DNA from: Shewanella sp.
GTDB lineage: Bacteria > Pseudomonadota > Gammaproteobacteria > Enterobacterales > Shewanellaceae
Length of the DNA: 64,000 nt
NCBI RefSeq assembly: GCF_013214165.1
Contig: NZ_JABSSM010000002.1
Span: 14,584 to 78,583 of the forward strand
Direction: 5' to 3'
The translations under genes and the position numbers were made by a program. The notes under the pieces were generated by a model. The model was given only the letters and a program-made list of their open reading frames with translations. It did no database searches and was not told the origin of the DNA. Shown in pieces: positions 25,998-34,944 of the stretch (its first letter is position 1; the number at the start of each line of letters is the position of its first letter).

Positions 25998-26076
25998 GAA
26001 CATTTATGACGCAGCCTCTATTGGCAGAACTGTCCCCCACAACGGCTTGACACTGGGAGGCTTTACCCATGCTTAA
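25990..26076 (+). CDS. 28-codon ORF 3 in the cusB-cusA junction
   Basis: Reads MLKNIYDAASIGR and ends GGFTHA; its stop overlaps the cusA start by ATGCTTAA. Preceded by TTGGGGGGCTCTACCC. Confidence 0.4.
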   Translation: MLKNIYDAASIGRTVPHNGLTLGGFTHA

Positions 26077-29000
26077 GAAAATCATCGAAGCCTCAATCAA
26101 ACAAAGGCTAATGGTGCTGATTGTCACCATAATGATCACCGTCTGGGGTGTTCAGGAACTGAGAAATACCCCGTTAGATGCCTTACCGGATCTCTCGGAT
26201 GTACAGGTCATTATCAAGACACCGTTCCCGGGTCAGGCACCTAAGTTGGTCGAAGATCAGATCACCTACCCGCTATCGACAGCCATGCTGGCGGTTCCGG
26301 GAGCCAAGACGGTTCGCGGTTATTCTTTCTTCGGCGACTCGTATGTCTATGTTATTTTCGAAGATGGCACTGATATCTACTGGGCTCGCTCTCGAGTGTT
26401 AGAGTATCTGAATCAAGTGGGCAGTAGCCTGCCCCAAGGCGTACAACCATCGCTGGGGCCGGATGCTTCCGGAGTCGGTTGGATCTTCGAATATGCTCTG
26501 GTGGATAGAACAGGGAATTTAGATCTTTCTCAGCTAAAGAGTTTGCAAGATTGGTATCTTAAACTTGAACTTCAGAGCGTTGCCGGTGTTTCTGAAGTCG
26601 CCACAGTTGGCGGCATGGAACTTAGCTATCAGATAGTCATAGAACCCGACAAGTTAGCCATCTATAAGCTAGATATCGCTGCGATAAAAGATGCCATATC
26701 CAAGTCAAATTCAGAAGCTGGCGGCTCGGTTATCGAGATGGCCGAAGCCGAGTATATGGTACGTGCCAAAGGTTATCGTCAAACATTGGATGATTTCAGG
26801 GAGATCCCTCTAGGGATAACCAGCCCTTCGGGAACGCCCTTGTTACTCAAAGATGTGGCCACAGTACGTAAGGGGCCCTCATCACGCCGCGGTATCGCCG
26901 AGCTAGATGGTGAAGGTGAAGTCGTCGGCGGCATCATAGTCATGCGTTACGGTGAAAATGCCTTAGCCACCATAGAAGCGGTCAAAGAGAAGCTCGAGCA
27001 ACTCAAAGCAGGTTTGCCCGAAGGCGTAGAAATCATCCCGACTTATGACAGATCTCAATTGATCGAAAGCTCGGTTAAGAACCTGTTCTATAAGGTGCTC
27101 GAAGAGATGTTTGTGGTTGCTGTGGTCTGCCTGCTCTTCCTGATGCATGCGCGTTCGACCTTAGTCGCGGTGATCACCCTTCCTTTGGCGATACTCATCG
27201 CATTCATCATCATGAATAAGATGGGCGTCAACGCGAATATCATGAGCTTAGGTGGCATTGCCATCGCTATCGGAGCTGTGGTCGATGGCGCGATAGTGAT
27301 GATCGAAAATATGCATAAGCACCTGGAGCATTTTGAAGAAAAAAATAAACGCCTGCCTGATACAAAGGAGCACTGGAAGCTGGTAGCGGAAGCCTCGGTC
27401 GAAGTCGGTCCAGCACTATTCTTCTCCTTGCTAATCATTACCCTGAGTTTCATGCCGGTATTTGCCCTAGAAGCACAGGAGGGCAGACTCTTTAGCCCAC
27501 TGGCTTACACAAAGACCTTCGCCATGGCTGCGGCAGCGGTGCTGTCGATCACACTCGTGCCGGTACTGATGGGCTTCTTTATCCGAGGCAAGATCCCTAA
27601 GGAAACCAGCAACCCAATCAGCAGGTTTCTGATCGCCCTCTACAAGCCTTCTTTGACCTTAGTACTTAAGTTTCCAAAGATGACACTGGTGGTTGCATTA
27701 ATCACCCTGATGAGCGCCTGGTATCCAATGACTCAGTTAGGTAGCGAGTTTATGCCTGACATGGATGAGGGTGATTTACTCTATATGCCTACAGCCTTGC
27801 CTGGTATCAGTGCCAGTAAGGCCGCCGAGATACTGCAGCAGACCGACAGATTAATTAAGACAGTTCCGGAAGTGAAGCGTGTATTTGGTAAGGTTGGCCG
27901 TGCCGAGACGGCGACGGATCCGGCACCACTGACCATGCTGGAAACCACCATAATGCTTAAGCCCAGAGATCAGTGGCGTGAAGGATACACACTAGATGAT
28001 GTCATAGATCAGCTGCAGCAAACCGTTAAGATCCCAGGACTGACTAATGCTTGGGTTCAACCCATCAAGACGCGTATCGACATGCTCTCCACCGGGATCA
28101 AGACGCCTGTGGGCATCAAGATCACCGGCGCCGATGTGAATGAGCTGCAACAGATAGGTACAGATATCGAGGCCATACTCAGTAAACTGCCTCACACTAA
28201 GTCGGCCTATGCCGAGCGTGTGGGTGGTGGCCGCTATATCGATATCACACCTAAGTTAGATGTGGCCTCGCGCTATGGCATGACTCTGAGCGATATCCAA
28301 GATGTGGTTCGCTACGCCATCGGCGGCATGGATATTGGCGAGTCTGTGCAGGGAGCGGAACGTTACCCCATTAACCTCAGATACCCCAGAGAACTCAGAG
28401 ACAATATCGAGAAGCTCAGGGAACTGCCGGTGATCACTAAGACGGGACACTATCTGCCCCTGCGTACCTTAGCCGATATAGAGATAACCGACGGTCCACC
28501 TATGCTCAAGAGTGAGAATGGTCGTTTAATCTCTTGGGTATTTATCGATATAGAAGGCACCTCTATTGGTGAATATATCAGTGAAGCCAAGTCTGCACTG
28601 GAAAATGAGCTCGTCGTACCGCCAAGATACAGCTACGATTTCGCAGGCCAATATGAATATATGCAGCGTGTGGATGAGAAGCTGAAGAAGGTGATCCCTA
28701 TGGCATTGGGCGTGATCTTCATCATGTTGATGATGACCTTCGGCTCGACAATACAAGCCAGCATGATCATGTTCACCTTGCCATTCGCACTCGTGGGTAG
28801 TACCTGGCTCTTATATGCTCTGGACTTCAATATGTCTGTGGCCGTCGCCGTGGGTATGATTGCCCTGGCGGGTGTGGCAGCTGAGTTTGGTGTAGTGATG
28901 TTGGTCTATCTCAACAACGCCATCAAGCATAGAAAGGAGCAAGGGAAATATGAGGTGGTGAACGATCTCAAAGAGGCCTTGTTAGAAGGTGCCGTGATGC

Positions 29001-29200
29001 GAATTCGCCCCAAGGCGATGACGGTTGCGACCATCTTCTTCGGCCTACTGCCCATCATGTGGGGCTCAGGAGCCGGCAATGACGTGATGCAGAAGATCGC
29101 CGCCCCTATGGTCGGTGGCATGGTCACAGCACCTCTGTTATCACTGTTTGTACTGCCAGCCCTCTATCTCTTAGTTTATTCACGTAAGCTAAGCAAGTAG
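26069..29200 (+). CDS. cusA: Copper/silver efflux RND transporter, inner-membrane pump (CusA family)
   Basis: 1,043 residues, the standard length. Heavy-metal RND landmarks: NTPLDALPDLSDVQVIIKTP near the N-terminus, GVEIIPTYDRSQLI before helix 2, the VVDGAIVMIENMHKHLEH segment in helix 4-5, GSEFMPDMDEGDLLYMPTAL in the second periplasmic half, and GVAAEFGVVMLVYLNNAI in helix 11-12. The Met-rich residues of the porter domain suit Cu(I)/Ag(I) transport. The start ATG 26069 is the last of four 79-bp-spaced starts and follows CTGGGAGGCTTTACCC. A good terminator follows. Confidence 0.93.
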   Translation: MLKKIIEASIKQRLMVLIVTIMITVWGVQELRNTPLDALPDLSDVQVIIKTPFPGQAPKLVEDQITYPLSTAMLAVPGAKTVRGYSFFGDSYVYVIFEDGTDIYWARSRVLEYLNQVGSSLPQGVQPSLGPDASGVGWIFEYALVDRTGNLDLSQLKSLQDWYLKLELQSVAGVSEVATVGGMELSYQIVIEPDKLAIYKLDIAAIKDAISKSNSEAGGSVIEMAEAEYMVRAKGYRQTLDDFREIPLGITSPSGTPLLLKDVATVRKGPSSRRGIAELDGEGEVVGGIIVMRYGENALATIEAVKEKLEQLKAGLPEGVEIIPTYDRSQLIESSVKNLFYKVLEEMFVVAVVCLLFLMHARSTLVAVITLPLAILIAFIIMNKMGVNANIMSLGGIAIAIGAVVDGAIVMIENMHKHLEHFEEKNKRLPDTKEHWKLVAEASVEVGPALFFSLLIITLSFMPVFALEAQEGRLFSPLAYTKTFAMAAAAVLSITLVPVLMGFFIRGKIPKETSNPISRFLIALYKPSLTLVLKFPKMTLVVALITLMSAWYPMTQLGSEFMPDMDEGDLLYMPTALPGISASKAAEILQQTDRLIKTVPEVKRVFGKVGRAETATDPAPLTMLETTIMLKPRDQWREGYTLDDVIDQLQQTVKIPGLTNAWVQPIKTRIDMLSTGIKTPVGIKITGADVNELQQIGTDIEAILSKLPHTKSAYAERVGGGRYIDITPKLDVASRYGMTLSDIQDVVRYAIGGMDIGESVQGAERYPINLRYPRELRDNIEKLRELPVITKTGHYLPLRTLADIEITDGPPMLKSENGRLISWVFIDIEGTSIGEYISEAKSALENELVVPPRYSYDFAGQYEYMQRVDEKLKKVIPMALGVIFIMLMMTFGSTIQASMIMFTLPFALVGSTWLLYALDFNMSVAVAVGMIALAGVAAEFGVVMLVYLNNAIKHRKEQGKYEVVNDLKEALLEGAVMRIRPKAMTVATIFFGLLPIMWGSGAGNDVMQKIAAPMVGGMVTAPLLSLFVLPALYLLVYSRKLSK

Positions 29201-29222
29201 AAGCAAGGAGCTCTGTAATACT

Positions 29223-29252
29223 AAACACCCAGCAATGCTGGGTGTTTTTTTA
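29223..29252 (+). terminator. Rho-independent terminator after cusA
   Basis: AAACACCCAGC (29223-29233) pairs with GCTGGGTGTTT (29237-29247) and the T-run continues to about 29251. Confidence 0.9.
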
Positions 29253-29319
29253 TGCATGTTTTTCTGAAGTTGTAAAACGAGAGTTGCGATCACTCCACCG
29301 AACTCGTCAAAGAATGAGC

Positions 29320-29411
29320 CTACTTTAAGGTGATCACCGAGAAGACGCCACCCTGAGGATCATTGATCACCGCGAAATAGAACATCCACGTCTTCCCACT
29401 CTGCGTTCATC
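29320..29411 (-). pseudogene. C-terminal fragment of a VOC/glyoxalase-like protein
   Basis: A minus-strand frame of about 28 codons reads MFYFAVINDPQGGVFSVITL and ends LK-stop at 29320. The FAVINDPQGGVFSV pattern is the usual last strand of VOC-superfamily proteins. Nothing recognisable precedes it, and the MITE-like element begins three bases away. Probably debris. Confidence 0.4.
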
Positions 29412-29413
29412 TT

Positions 29414-29637
29414 ATACCATTCCGAGTAAGTATCTGATCATTCAGCGGGAGTTCAAAGCGCTGTAGGCAAGGCGAATGTTTGACGCTAATAGTTATTCTC
29501 GGCAACGAGCTCCTGCGTTGCTCTACCTCCTGCATCCATGCAGTCGTATATCAAGAACATTCAACGTAGCATAAAGGGCTTTGAATTGAAAAAACTGAGA
29601 GTCTCTGAACTGACCAGATACTTATATGGAATGGTAT
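29414..29637. mobile_element. MITE-like element with terminal inverted repeats
   Basis: The 224-bp segment begins ATACCATTCCGAGTAAGTAT and its right end is its approximate inverse: CTGAA..CCAGATACTTA, then GGAATGGTAT. Outer ten bases match perfectly (ATACCATTCC / GGAATGGTAT), and an inner block (TAAGTATCTG / CCAGATACTTA) extends it. No coding capacity is seen. It sits between a VOC-like fragment and a decayed GGDEF gene. Confidence 0.65.
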
Positions 29638-29720
29638 TATTGATTCACTCTCATAGACAAGCTCCTTGGCAAATAAACAGCAACACCCATTGAATTAAGT
29701 TTACATTCTATTTCCTGTCC

Positions 29721-30060
29721 ATGCTGGTTATCGATCACCTCAAGCCGTTCATGACACTTATGGCCATAACGTTGGCGACAGGTGCTTGAATTGGTAGCGG
29801 CAAAGATGGCCGGCGTTTCCGCAGGAGGTAAGGTATTGAGCTATGAAGTTGAGCTATGGAGTTGAGGTATTGAGCTATGGAGTTGAGGTATTGAGCTATG
29901 GAGGTGAGGAATTCACTATCGTCTTCCCGCGTAAAGATACGCAAGCGATTCTTGATGACTGAGAAGATGTCGATGTGACTCTATCTGGGTTGCCGAACGC
30001 CTCGGCTAAGAAAGCTTAGATCGAGCCAAGAGCAAGGGTCGTAACCAGATCGGCCTCTGA
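29721..30060 (+). pseudogene. Decayed diguanylate cyclase (GGDEF) gene remnant
   Basis: GGDEF landmarks appear in order but in different frames: VIDHLKPF (29730 region), DTYGHNVGDRCL (frame changed by one base near 29750), then YGGEEFTIVFPRKDTQAILD with GGEEF at 29900-29914, then VTLSG, and finally SKGRNQIGL with a TGA at 30058-30060. Stops and frameshifts separate them. Directly before GGEEF a 21-bp unit coding EVLSYGV is repeated in tandem. No N-terminal sensor domain remains; the MITE-like element ends 84 bp upstream. Confidence 0.75.
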
Positions 30061-30081
30061 CTCAGTCACCCTAGCAGCAAG

Positions 30082-30115
30082 AAAAGACTCCACAATCGAT
30101 TAAGAATGTGGAGTC
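30082..30115 (-). terminator. Rho-independent terminator of the HlyD/DUF3302 operon
   Basis: On the minus strand GACTCCACA (30115-30107) pairs perfectly with TGTGGAGTC (30094-30086), followed by TTTTC. It lies 17 bases past the HlyD-family gene. Confidence 0.75.
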
Positions 30116-30131
30116 ACCTGTTACAACTAGC

Positions 30132-31355
30132 TTAGATAGAATAGAAGTAGTAGATTTGCGCCTTCATGCGGATGATGATCCCTCTGATCACATCTAAGAA
30201 AGCCAGAAATGCGATGGGTTTCTCACCCGAGATCCAGGCCAGTCCAACCGCACCGACTGGAATATCATAATCATCGGTTTCAAAGATCTTGAGACGCACG
30301 AAGTGATGCTTGTTATTCAAATTAGCCCCCGTCAGTTGACGGACGTTGTCATCTCGTGCGAACAGGCTTCCCTGAGCCTCACCTGTTGCCTCTATGATGC
30401 CCTCCACCTCGGCATTAAACACCTTCCCAGGGTAAACTGGAGAAGCAAATTCCGCCATCTGGCCGACTCTGACGTTACGAATCGCCTGATGATTGACCCT
30501 CATCAGCACATATTTCTCTTCCGTATACATCTGTATGCGGGGAACAGGGCCGACAAATTGCCCCTCTCGCATGATGAAGTTAGTCACATAACCGTTAGCT
30601 GGCGCATACACTTTAGTACTATCGAGATCCCATTGTGCCTTAGCCACATTCTCTATTTCGGCATTCAGGTCTGAACGTCTGCTCAGCGTCGACAGCTTGG
30701 CCTTACTAATCTCCAACTCTGTCCTATGGGACGCAAGAATAGCCTTATCGACCTGAGAGTCATAGGTGTTAACCTTAGCTTGAGCGATATCGACATCATT
30801 GTTCTGCTCATCGAGTTGACTCTTAGTGATAGTATCCGGCACCACTCTGTTTTGTTCGATGAAGCGCGCCAGAGTCTTCTGTTTCCACTTAAGATCTTTG
30901 ATCCCCGCCTGCAGCTGATTCTCACTTATCTTGATATCGGTGAGCGCCGTCTGGTGGGCTTTCTTAGCTAGGCTGATGTCCTCTTTCGCCAATGCAAGCT
31001 CCAGCTCTGCGGACTCCTGCGCCACCACAGATTTATTCAAGGCTATTTGATAAGGCTCATCATCCAGCTCATAGACCAGCTGACCCGCCTTTATGGTCTG
31101 ATTGGGCACTACATGGATTTTCTTAACCAGCCCCTTGACCTGACTAGAAGCAGGCCTGAGTTGAATATGGGGCGACTGCACTATAGAGCCACCCGAGATA
31201 TCCATAGGCGTGTAGTTAATCAAGCCTACCCATACGAATAACAACCAACCGCTGCCTCCCAGATAGGCAAAACTCTTACTGTATTTATTCCAGGGCATTC
31301 CCACTAATCTGAGCAGGTAGATAAGCAGGGCCCAAACCGCTAAACCTTCAAGCAT
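30132..31355 (-). CDS. HlyD/EmrA-family membrane fusion protein (YiaV-like)
   Basis: 407 residues. Two hydrophobic segments near the N-terminus (about 4-20 and 29-48) anchor it in the inner membrane. Then come a lipoyl-like half (VKGLVKKIHVVPNQTIKAGQ), a long coiled-coil hairpin (about 110-235, rich in Ala/Glu/Lys), the second half-motif (DLDSTKVYAPANGYVTNFIM), and a beta-barrel. The pairing with the DUF3302 gene matches E. coli yiaV-yiaW. No pump or ATPase gene is adjacent, so the export partner is unknown. Confidence 0.8.
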   Translation of the reverse strand: MLEGLAVWALLIYLLRLVGMPWNKYSKSFAYLGGSGWLLFVWVGLINYTPMDISGGSIVQSPHIQLRPASSQVKGLVKKIHVVPNQTIKAGQLVYELDDEPYQIALNKSVVAQESAELELALAKEDISLAKKAHQTALTDIKISENQLQAGIKDLKWKQKTLARFIEQNRVVPDTITKSQLDEQNNDVDIAQAKVNTYDSQVDKAILASHRTELEISKAKLSTLSRRSDLNAEIENVAKAQWDLDSTKVYAPANGYVTNFIMREGQFVGPVPRIQMYTEEKYVLMRVNHQAIRNVRVGQMAEFASPVYPGKVFNAEVEGIIEATGEAQGSLFARDDNVRQLTGANLNNKHHFVRLKIFETDDYDIPVGAVGLAWISGEKPIAFLAFLDVIRGIIIRMKAQIYYFYSI

Positions 31356-31704
31356 TGTTCGTCTCCTCTTTCACCTGAACCAGCCCTTGCTTAGGCTCGG
31401 ACTCTGGTTTCTTGTCCTCATGCCAAATATCTCTGATCTTCCTCAGGGCCTTCTCGCCATCGACAAATGCCACCAATACGGCCAACACCCACACCCAATG
31501 CCAGAGGAAACCTATCCAGGTCAAGGCGGTGATCAATCCTATCTGATGATGATCTTCCTTGTGCGCCTTATTGATTGGCAGTTCGTGGAGCTTCCAGAAG
31601 CCGATAGCCATGGCTGCGACCGTCGTGATCATAACCACTGCCGCCACTACGTGTAGCGTGGTATCCAGACCTGAGTCCACAAACGGCATACTAATTAAAC
31701 TCAT
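31348..31704 (-). CDS. DUF3302 (YiaW-like) small membrane protein
   Basis: 118 residues with two to three membrane helices (VVAAVVMITTVAAMAIGFWK and LITALTWIGFLWHWVWVLAV), ELPINKAHKEDHH between them, and a charged C-terminal tail. The pattern helix - HELP..A - helix with many Trp matches what I remember of YiaW. Its stop overlaps the HlyD-family start by eight bases, so the two are translationally coupled. Function unknown. Confidence 0.65.
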   Translation of the reverse strand: MSLISMPFVDSGLDTTLHVVAAVVMITTVAAMAIGFWKLHELPINKAHKEDHHQIGLITALTWIGFLWHWVWVLAVLVAFVDGEKALRKIRDIWHEDKKPESEPKQGLVQVKEETNNA

Positions 31705-31930
31705 AAATAATGTGATCCCAAGTAAACAAAACGGATTTTAAAAACAATGATTCAAACTAGATAAGGTCAGTATGCTTATGCTAGAGCCGAAACTTACGCT
31801 GAGGCGTTAAATCTTGTAGGTCAGTCAACCTCTTATGCTGCCTCTTATGAGATATTGAACAAGATATTGGGTCTTCTTGTATCAAAAAATGATTAAAAAT
31901 GATTTAATCAGCCACTCACAACCTTGAATC

Positions 31931-32941
31931 ATGCCCATGAACATAGATACCTCATTCATTCGAGCCTGTTACATTAGTACCGTTTTTACCGGAGTGGAGC
32001 AGATATATGGCATAAACAGCCAAGATTTGAACATTCCTCGGGCCCTGCTGGCCGAGCCCATGGCACTGATCCCTTTCGGCCAGGTCTGTATCTGGTTAGA
32101 GCGGATCGAGCGACTCAGCGAAGATCCGGCTTATATGATCAAGATAGCCCAACATCTGGATTTTTCGCGCTTGGATGTCCCGGGGATCCGTTTCCTGGCA
32201 ACCACAGATCTGGCTATGAGTGTGCGGCGTATCAATTATGGCATCGCCAGTTTCCACTCAGGGGCCAGCTACTACATCACACTGTCGGGGAATATCATCA
32301 AGTGGTGTTACCGAAACCCTTATGCATTTAATCAACAAAAGACCCATGACTCGCTGCGAGTCGCCATCATGTTGTTCAATGCATTGAAACATTTCTTGGG
32401 TGATGACTTTCGACCGCTGCAGTTGCACATCAGCGGCCCAACGGTGGGGAAACAGGCCGCAGAGTCGTTATTCGATTGTCCCATCATCTGGAATGCGCCC
32501 CAAACGGAGATCTGGCTAAGTAGCGACGCATTGGTACAGCAGGCAAGTTCACTGCTGGCAGAAAACAGCACTGTCTCCCTGCCCCGTTCACTGTTCGAAC
32601 AATATCTGGACATGCCCCAGCCCCACGATACCCCTAAGGTGCTGTTTGAGATGGTAAACTACGCCAGATTTTACGGCTTACCCACGGTAGACAGTGTCGC
32701 AGGGCTATTTAATATTTCCAGACAGCAGCTACAACGAAAATTGCAGAACCATGGTTTTAACTTTACTAGCATATGCGGCTATATTCTTAGTCATCAAGCG
32801 ATCAAATATATGCTGGTTAATAAATCTATCGTGGAGATAGCCCAATTACTGGGCTACGCCAATACACACAGCTTCAGCAGGGCATTCAAACGGTCCAGAA
32901 ACTGCACCCCACAACAATATTTAGAAAGAATAACCCCATAG
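31931..32941 (+). CDS. AraC-family transcriptional regulator
   Basis: 336 residues. The N-terminal ~190 residues follow the arabinose_bd/OruR type (LAEPMALIPFGQVCIWLERI; FRPLQLHISGPTVGKQAAES), and the C-terminal ~90 hold the double HTH (VAGLFNISRQQLQRKLQNHG, then SIVEIAQLLGYANTHSFSRA, ending FKRSRNCTPQQYL). It diverges from the DUF3302-HlyD pair across 226 bp and is the natural candidate to regulate it. Effector unknown. M3 (MNIDT) is an alternative start. Confidence 0.88.
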   Translation: MPMNIDTSFIRACYISTVFTGVEQIYGINSQDLNIPRALLAEPMALIPFGQVCIWLERIERLSEDPAYMIKIAQHLDFSRLDVPGIRFLATTDLAMSVRRINYGIASFHSGASYYITLSGNIIKWCYRNPYAFNQQKTHDSLRVAIMLFNALKHFLGDDFRPLQLHISGPTVGKQAAESLFDCPIIWNAPQTEIWLSSDALVQQASSLLAENSTVSLPRSLFEQYLDMPQPHDTPKVLFEMVNYARFYGLPTVDSVAGLFNISRQQLQRKLQNHGFNFTSICGYILSHQAIKYMLVNKSIVEIAQLLGYANTHSFSRAFKRSRNCTPQQYLERITP

Positions 32942-32947
32942 AGCTAT

Positions 32948-33601
32948 TTATCTTGTCTTGGGTTGCCATTGCTCTTCATGGATGAGGGCGTCTAGGCTCT
33001 GACGTTTGAGCCAGCCACGTTTCTCCAGCTCTGGTTGATCATAGAAATGATTCACATATCCCAGGCAGAGATAGGCGATGGGCACGATATGTTCCGGAAT
33101 ACCTAAGGTCTGGTGCAATACATCATCATGTATGATACTCACCCAACCGACACCTATGTTTTCGGCGCGGGCGGCAAGCCACAAATTCTGTACCGCACAA
33201 ACTGAGCTATAGAGATCCATATCTAAATTCGTGGTGCGACCTAATACCAGAGGGCCGCTTCTTGTTCTATCGCAGGTGACGCAGATACCGATCGGCGCCT
33301 CCAGAATCCCCTCAAGCTTGAGCGCACGATATTGCTGTTTGCGCTCCCCTTCAAACAGCGCTTCAGCCTCTGTATTAGCCTGAATAAAACCCTGTTTTAA
33401 TTTTTGCTTAGTCTGCTCGCTTCTGACAATCACAAAATCCCATGGCTGCATGAAACCCACGCTAGGGGCATGATGAGCCGCGGTGAGGATGCGTTTGAGT
33501 ACGTCATCCGGGATGGGATCGGACTTAAACTCGGCCCTGACATCACGACGATTGAAAATGGTTTTGTAGACGGCATCTCGCTCGGCTTGGGTGATCTTCA
33601 A
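32948..33601 (-). CDS. bluB: 5,6-Dimethylbenzimidazole synthase (BluB)
   Basis: 217 residues, normal length. A flavin-destroying nitroreductase-fold enzyme that turns FMNH2 into the lower ligand of cobalamin. BluB-type features: FNRRDVRAEFKSDPIPDDVL (FMN-binding Arg at the start), AAHHAPSVGFMQPWDFVIV, VTCDRTRSGPLVLGR, MDLYSSVCAVQNLWLAARAE and GVGWVSI. The GxxGVGWVS block separates it from ordinary nitroreductases. It stands alone between an AraC gene and the mtr-plsB pair; no cobalamin riboswitch was recognised ahead of it and no other cobalamin genes are near. Confidence 0.88.
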   Translation of the reverse strand: MKITQAERDAVYKTIFNRRDVRAEFKSDPIPDDVLKRILTAAHHAPSVGFMQPWDFVIVRSEQTKQKLKQGFIQANTEAEALFEGERKQQYRALKLEGILEAPIGICVTCDRTRSGPLVLGRTTNLDMDLYSSVCAVQNLWLAARAENIGVGWVSIIHDDVLHQTLGIPEHIVPIAYLCLGYVNHFYDQPELEKRGWLKRQSLDALIHEEQWQPKTR

Positions 33602-33687
33602 TACAAGGTCTTCTTGTTGTTATCTTGATTGGTATGACTCAGTAATACCAAACTGAGGGCTCTGATAGTTAATAATTCGCAGTTAGT

Positions 33688-34944
33688 TTAGCCAAACACA
33701 GGTAACAGATCTGCCATCACTAGAAGATGGCAGGCTCCGGTGATGATGCCAAATAAGATCACTATGGCGATCACGGGCGTGCCTCCTGGCACTCTGAAAC
33801 CCTCATGTTGGGGATACATCTTTCTCACTCTATGTGCCATCAAGCCTGGTACAATTGCCGCCCATATCGTTGCCGCAAGCGCGGCGAAGCCGATCGCTAT
33901 CAGAAATCCATCGGGGAAGAGCAAGCCTAATACTGTCGGCGGCACAAACGTGACCGTAGCCGTCTTCAAACGACCCGAACGAGACTCGTCGAAGCCAAAC
34001 AGATCCGCAAGATAATCGAACAGACCTAAGGTCACCCCGAGGAAGGACGAAGCGACGGCTAAGTTGGCAAACAGGGTCAGCATGCTGGTCAGCCAGTCAC
34101 TGGTGATCACCCCGGACAGGGCGCCGACCAAGACTCCCATGTTACCACCCTGAGCTATGATATCGACAAACTCGCTTCTGGGTATGTTGCCCATGGTTGC
34201 GATCAACCAACAGACATAGATGACAAACGCTATCAGGGTACCTAAGACGATCGCCTTGATAATCGTGGCTGAATCCTTGCCGTAATATTTAACCAGACTA
34301 GGCACATTACCGTGATAACCGAAGCTCACCAGGCCGAACGGTAACGCAGCCAACAGATATGGCAGATATGTCTCTTCACCATCGGGCTTAAACAGCTTCA
34401 CGGTATCGATATCTATCAGTAAGTTGCCCACGGCAAGGAAGAAGGTAATGATCATGCCACCCAGCATGATAGTCGTGATCCTATCTACCGCCTTGGTACT
34501 GATCAATACGACGAATGCCAAACCTAAGGCGAAGACCAAACCCGCCACGCTCTGGGGCAGCTCGATCCCGGCCGCCTCGAGGCTATGATTAACGATGGAA
34601 CCGCCACCACTGATATAAGCGTAGGCTAAGATGTAGAGCACGAAGGCGATGGATAGACCGTTCACTATTCGCCAAAAATTACCTAAGGTCTCACGAGTCA
34701 AGGTATCGAAACTCGCTCCTGGCTCGAAATGTAAGTTAGTTTCCAGCAGTAGCAGGCCCGAAACCAACATACAGAACCAGACGCAGATCAGCATGGCTAT
34801 CGAATAGCTGAACCACATTCCAGCGCCAACGACCGGCAGAGAAAACATGCCAGCCCCCACTGCGGTTCCGGCAATGATCATGGCTCCACCAAGCAGGGAA
34901 CGACGCTCAGCCCCACGCTTAGCCGCATTCATATGATTTGCCAT
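33688..34944 (-). CDS. Aromatic amino acid permease, Mtr/TnaB/TyrP family
   Basis: 418 residues, eleven hydrophobic segments. The HAAAP-family opening is [20 protein letters not shown], and other typical blocks are [20 protein letters not shown] and [20 protein letters not shown]. The FEPGASFDT spelling is nearer Mtr (tryptophan) than TyrP, but substrate cannot be fixed by reading. Its ATG overlaps the plsB stop (TAATG on the minus strand), so it is coupled to plsB; Met5 (MNAAKRG) is an alternative start. The linkage to plsB has no obvious metabolic reason. Confidence 0.85.
   Translation of the reverse strand: MANHMNAAKRGAERRSLLGGAMIIAGTAVGAGMFSLPVVGAGMWFSYSIAMLICVWFCMLVSGLLLLETNLHFEPGASFDTLTRETLGNFWRIVNGLSIAFVLYILAYAYISGGGSIVNHSLEAAGIELPQSVAGLVFALGLAFVVLISTKAVDRITTIMLGGMIITFFLAVGNLLIDIDTVKLFKPDGEETYLPYLLAALPFGLVSFGYHGNVPSLVKYYGKDSATIIKAIVLGTLIAFVIYVCWLIATMGNIPRSEFVDIIAQGGNMGVLVGALSGVITSDWLTSMLTLFANLAVASSFLGVTLGLFDYLADLFGFDESRSGRLKTATVTFVPPTVLGLLFPDGFLIAIGFAALAATIWAAIVPGLMAHRVRKMYPQHEGFRVPGGTPVIAIVILFGIITGACHLLVMADLLPVFG

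Larger units (their letters stand above)
25832..26068 (+). repeat. Three 79-bp tandem repeats carrying copies of the cusA translation start
   Basis: Starts ATGCTTAAGA/AAA lie at 25832, 25911 and 25990, with the real cusA ATG at 26069; all intervals are exactly 79 bp. Every unit holds the first ~11 codons of cusA, a diverged middle, and a purine-rich Shine-Dalgarno (GAGAGGGG, TTGGGGGG, CTGGGAGG) seven to ten bases before the next ATG. Copies have many substitutions yet no indels and no premature stops. The 79-bp period shifts the frame by one at each unit. Confidence 0.95.

Noticed and set aside
29735-29944. Minus-strand 69-codon frame with SIAQYLN repeats
   Set aside because: It is the reverse of the 21-bp tandem expansion in the decayed GGDEF gene; the plus strand carries the recognisable GGEEF signature.
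33602-33687. Cobalamin riboswitch for bluB
   Set aside because: The bluB start faces 33602 on the minus strand with only 86 bp to the next gene and no B12-box-like sequence was seen.
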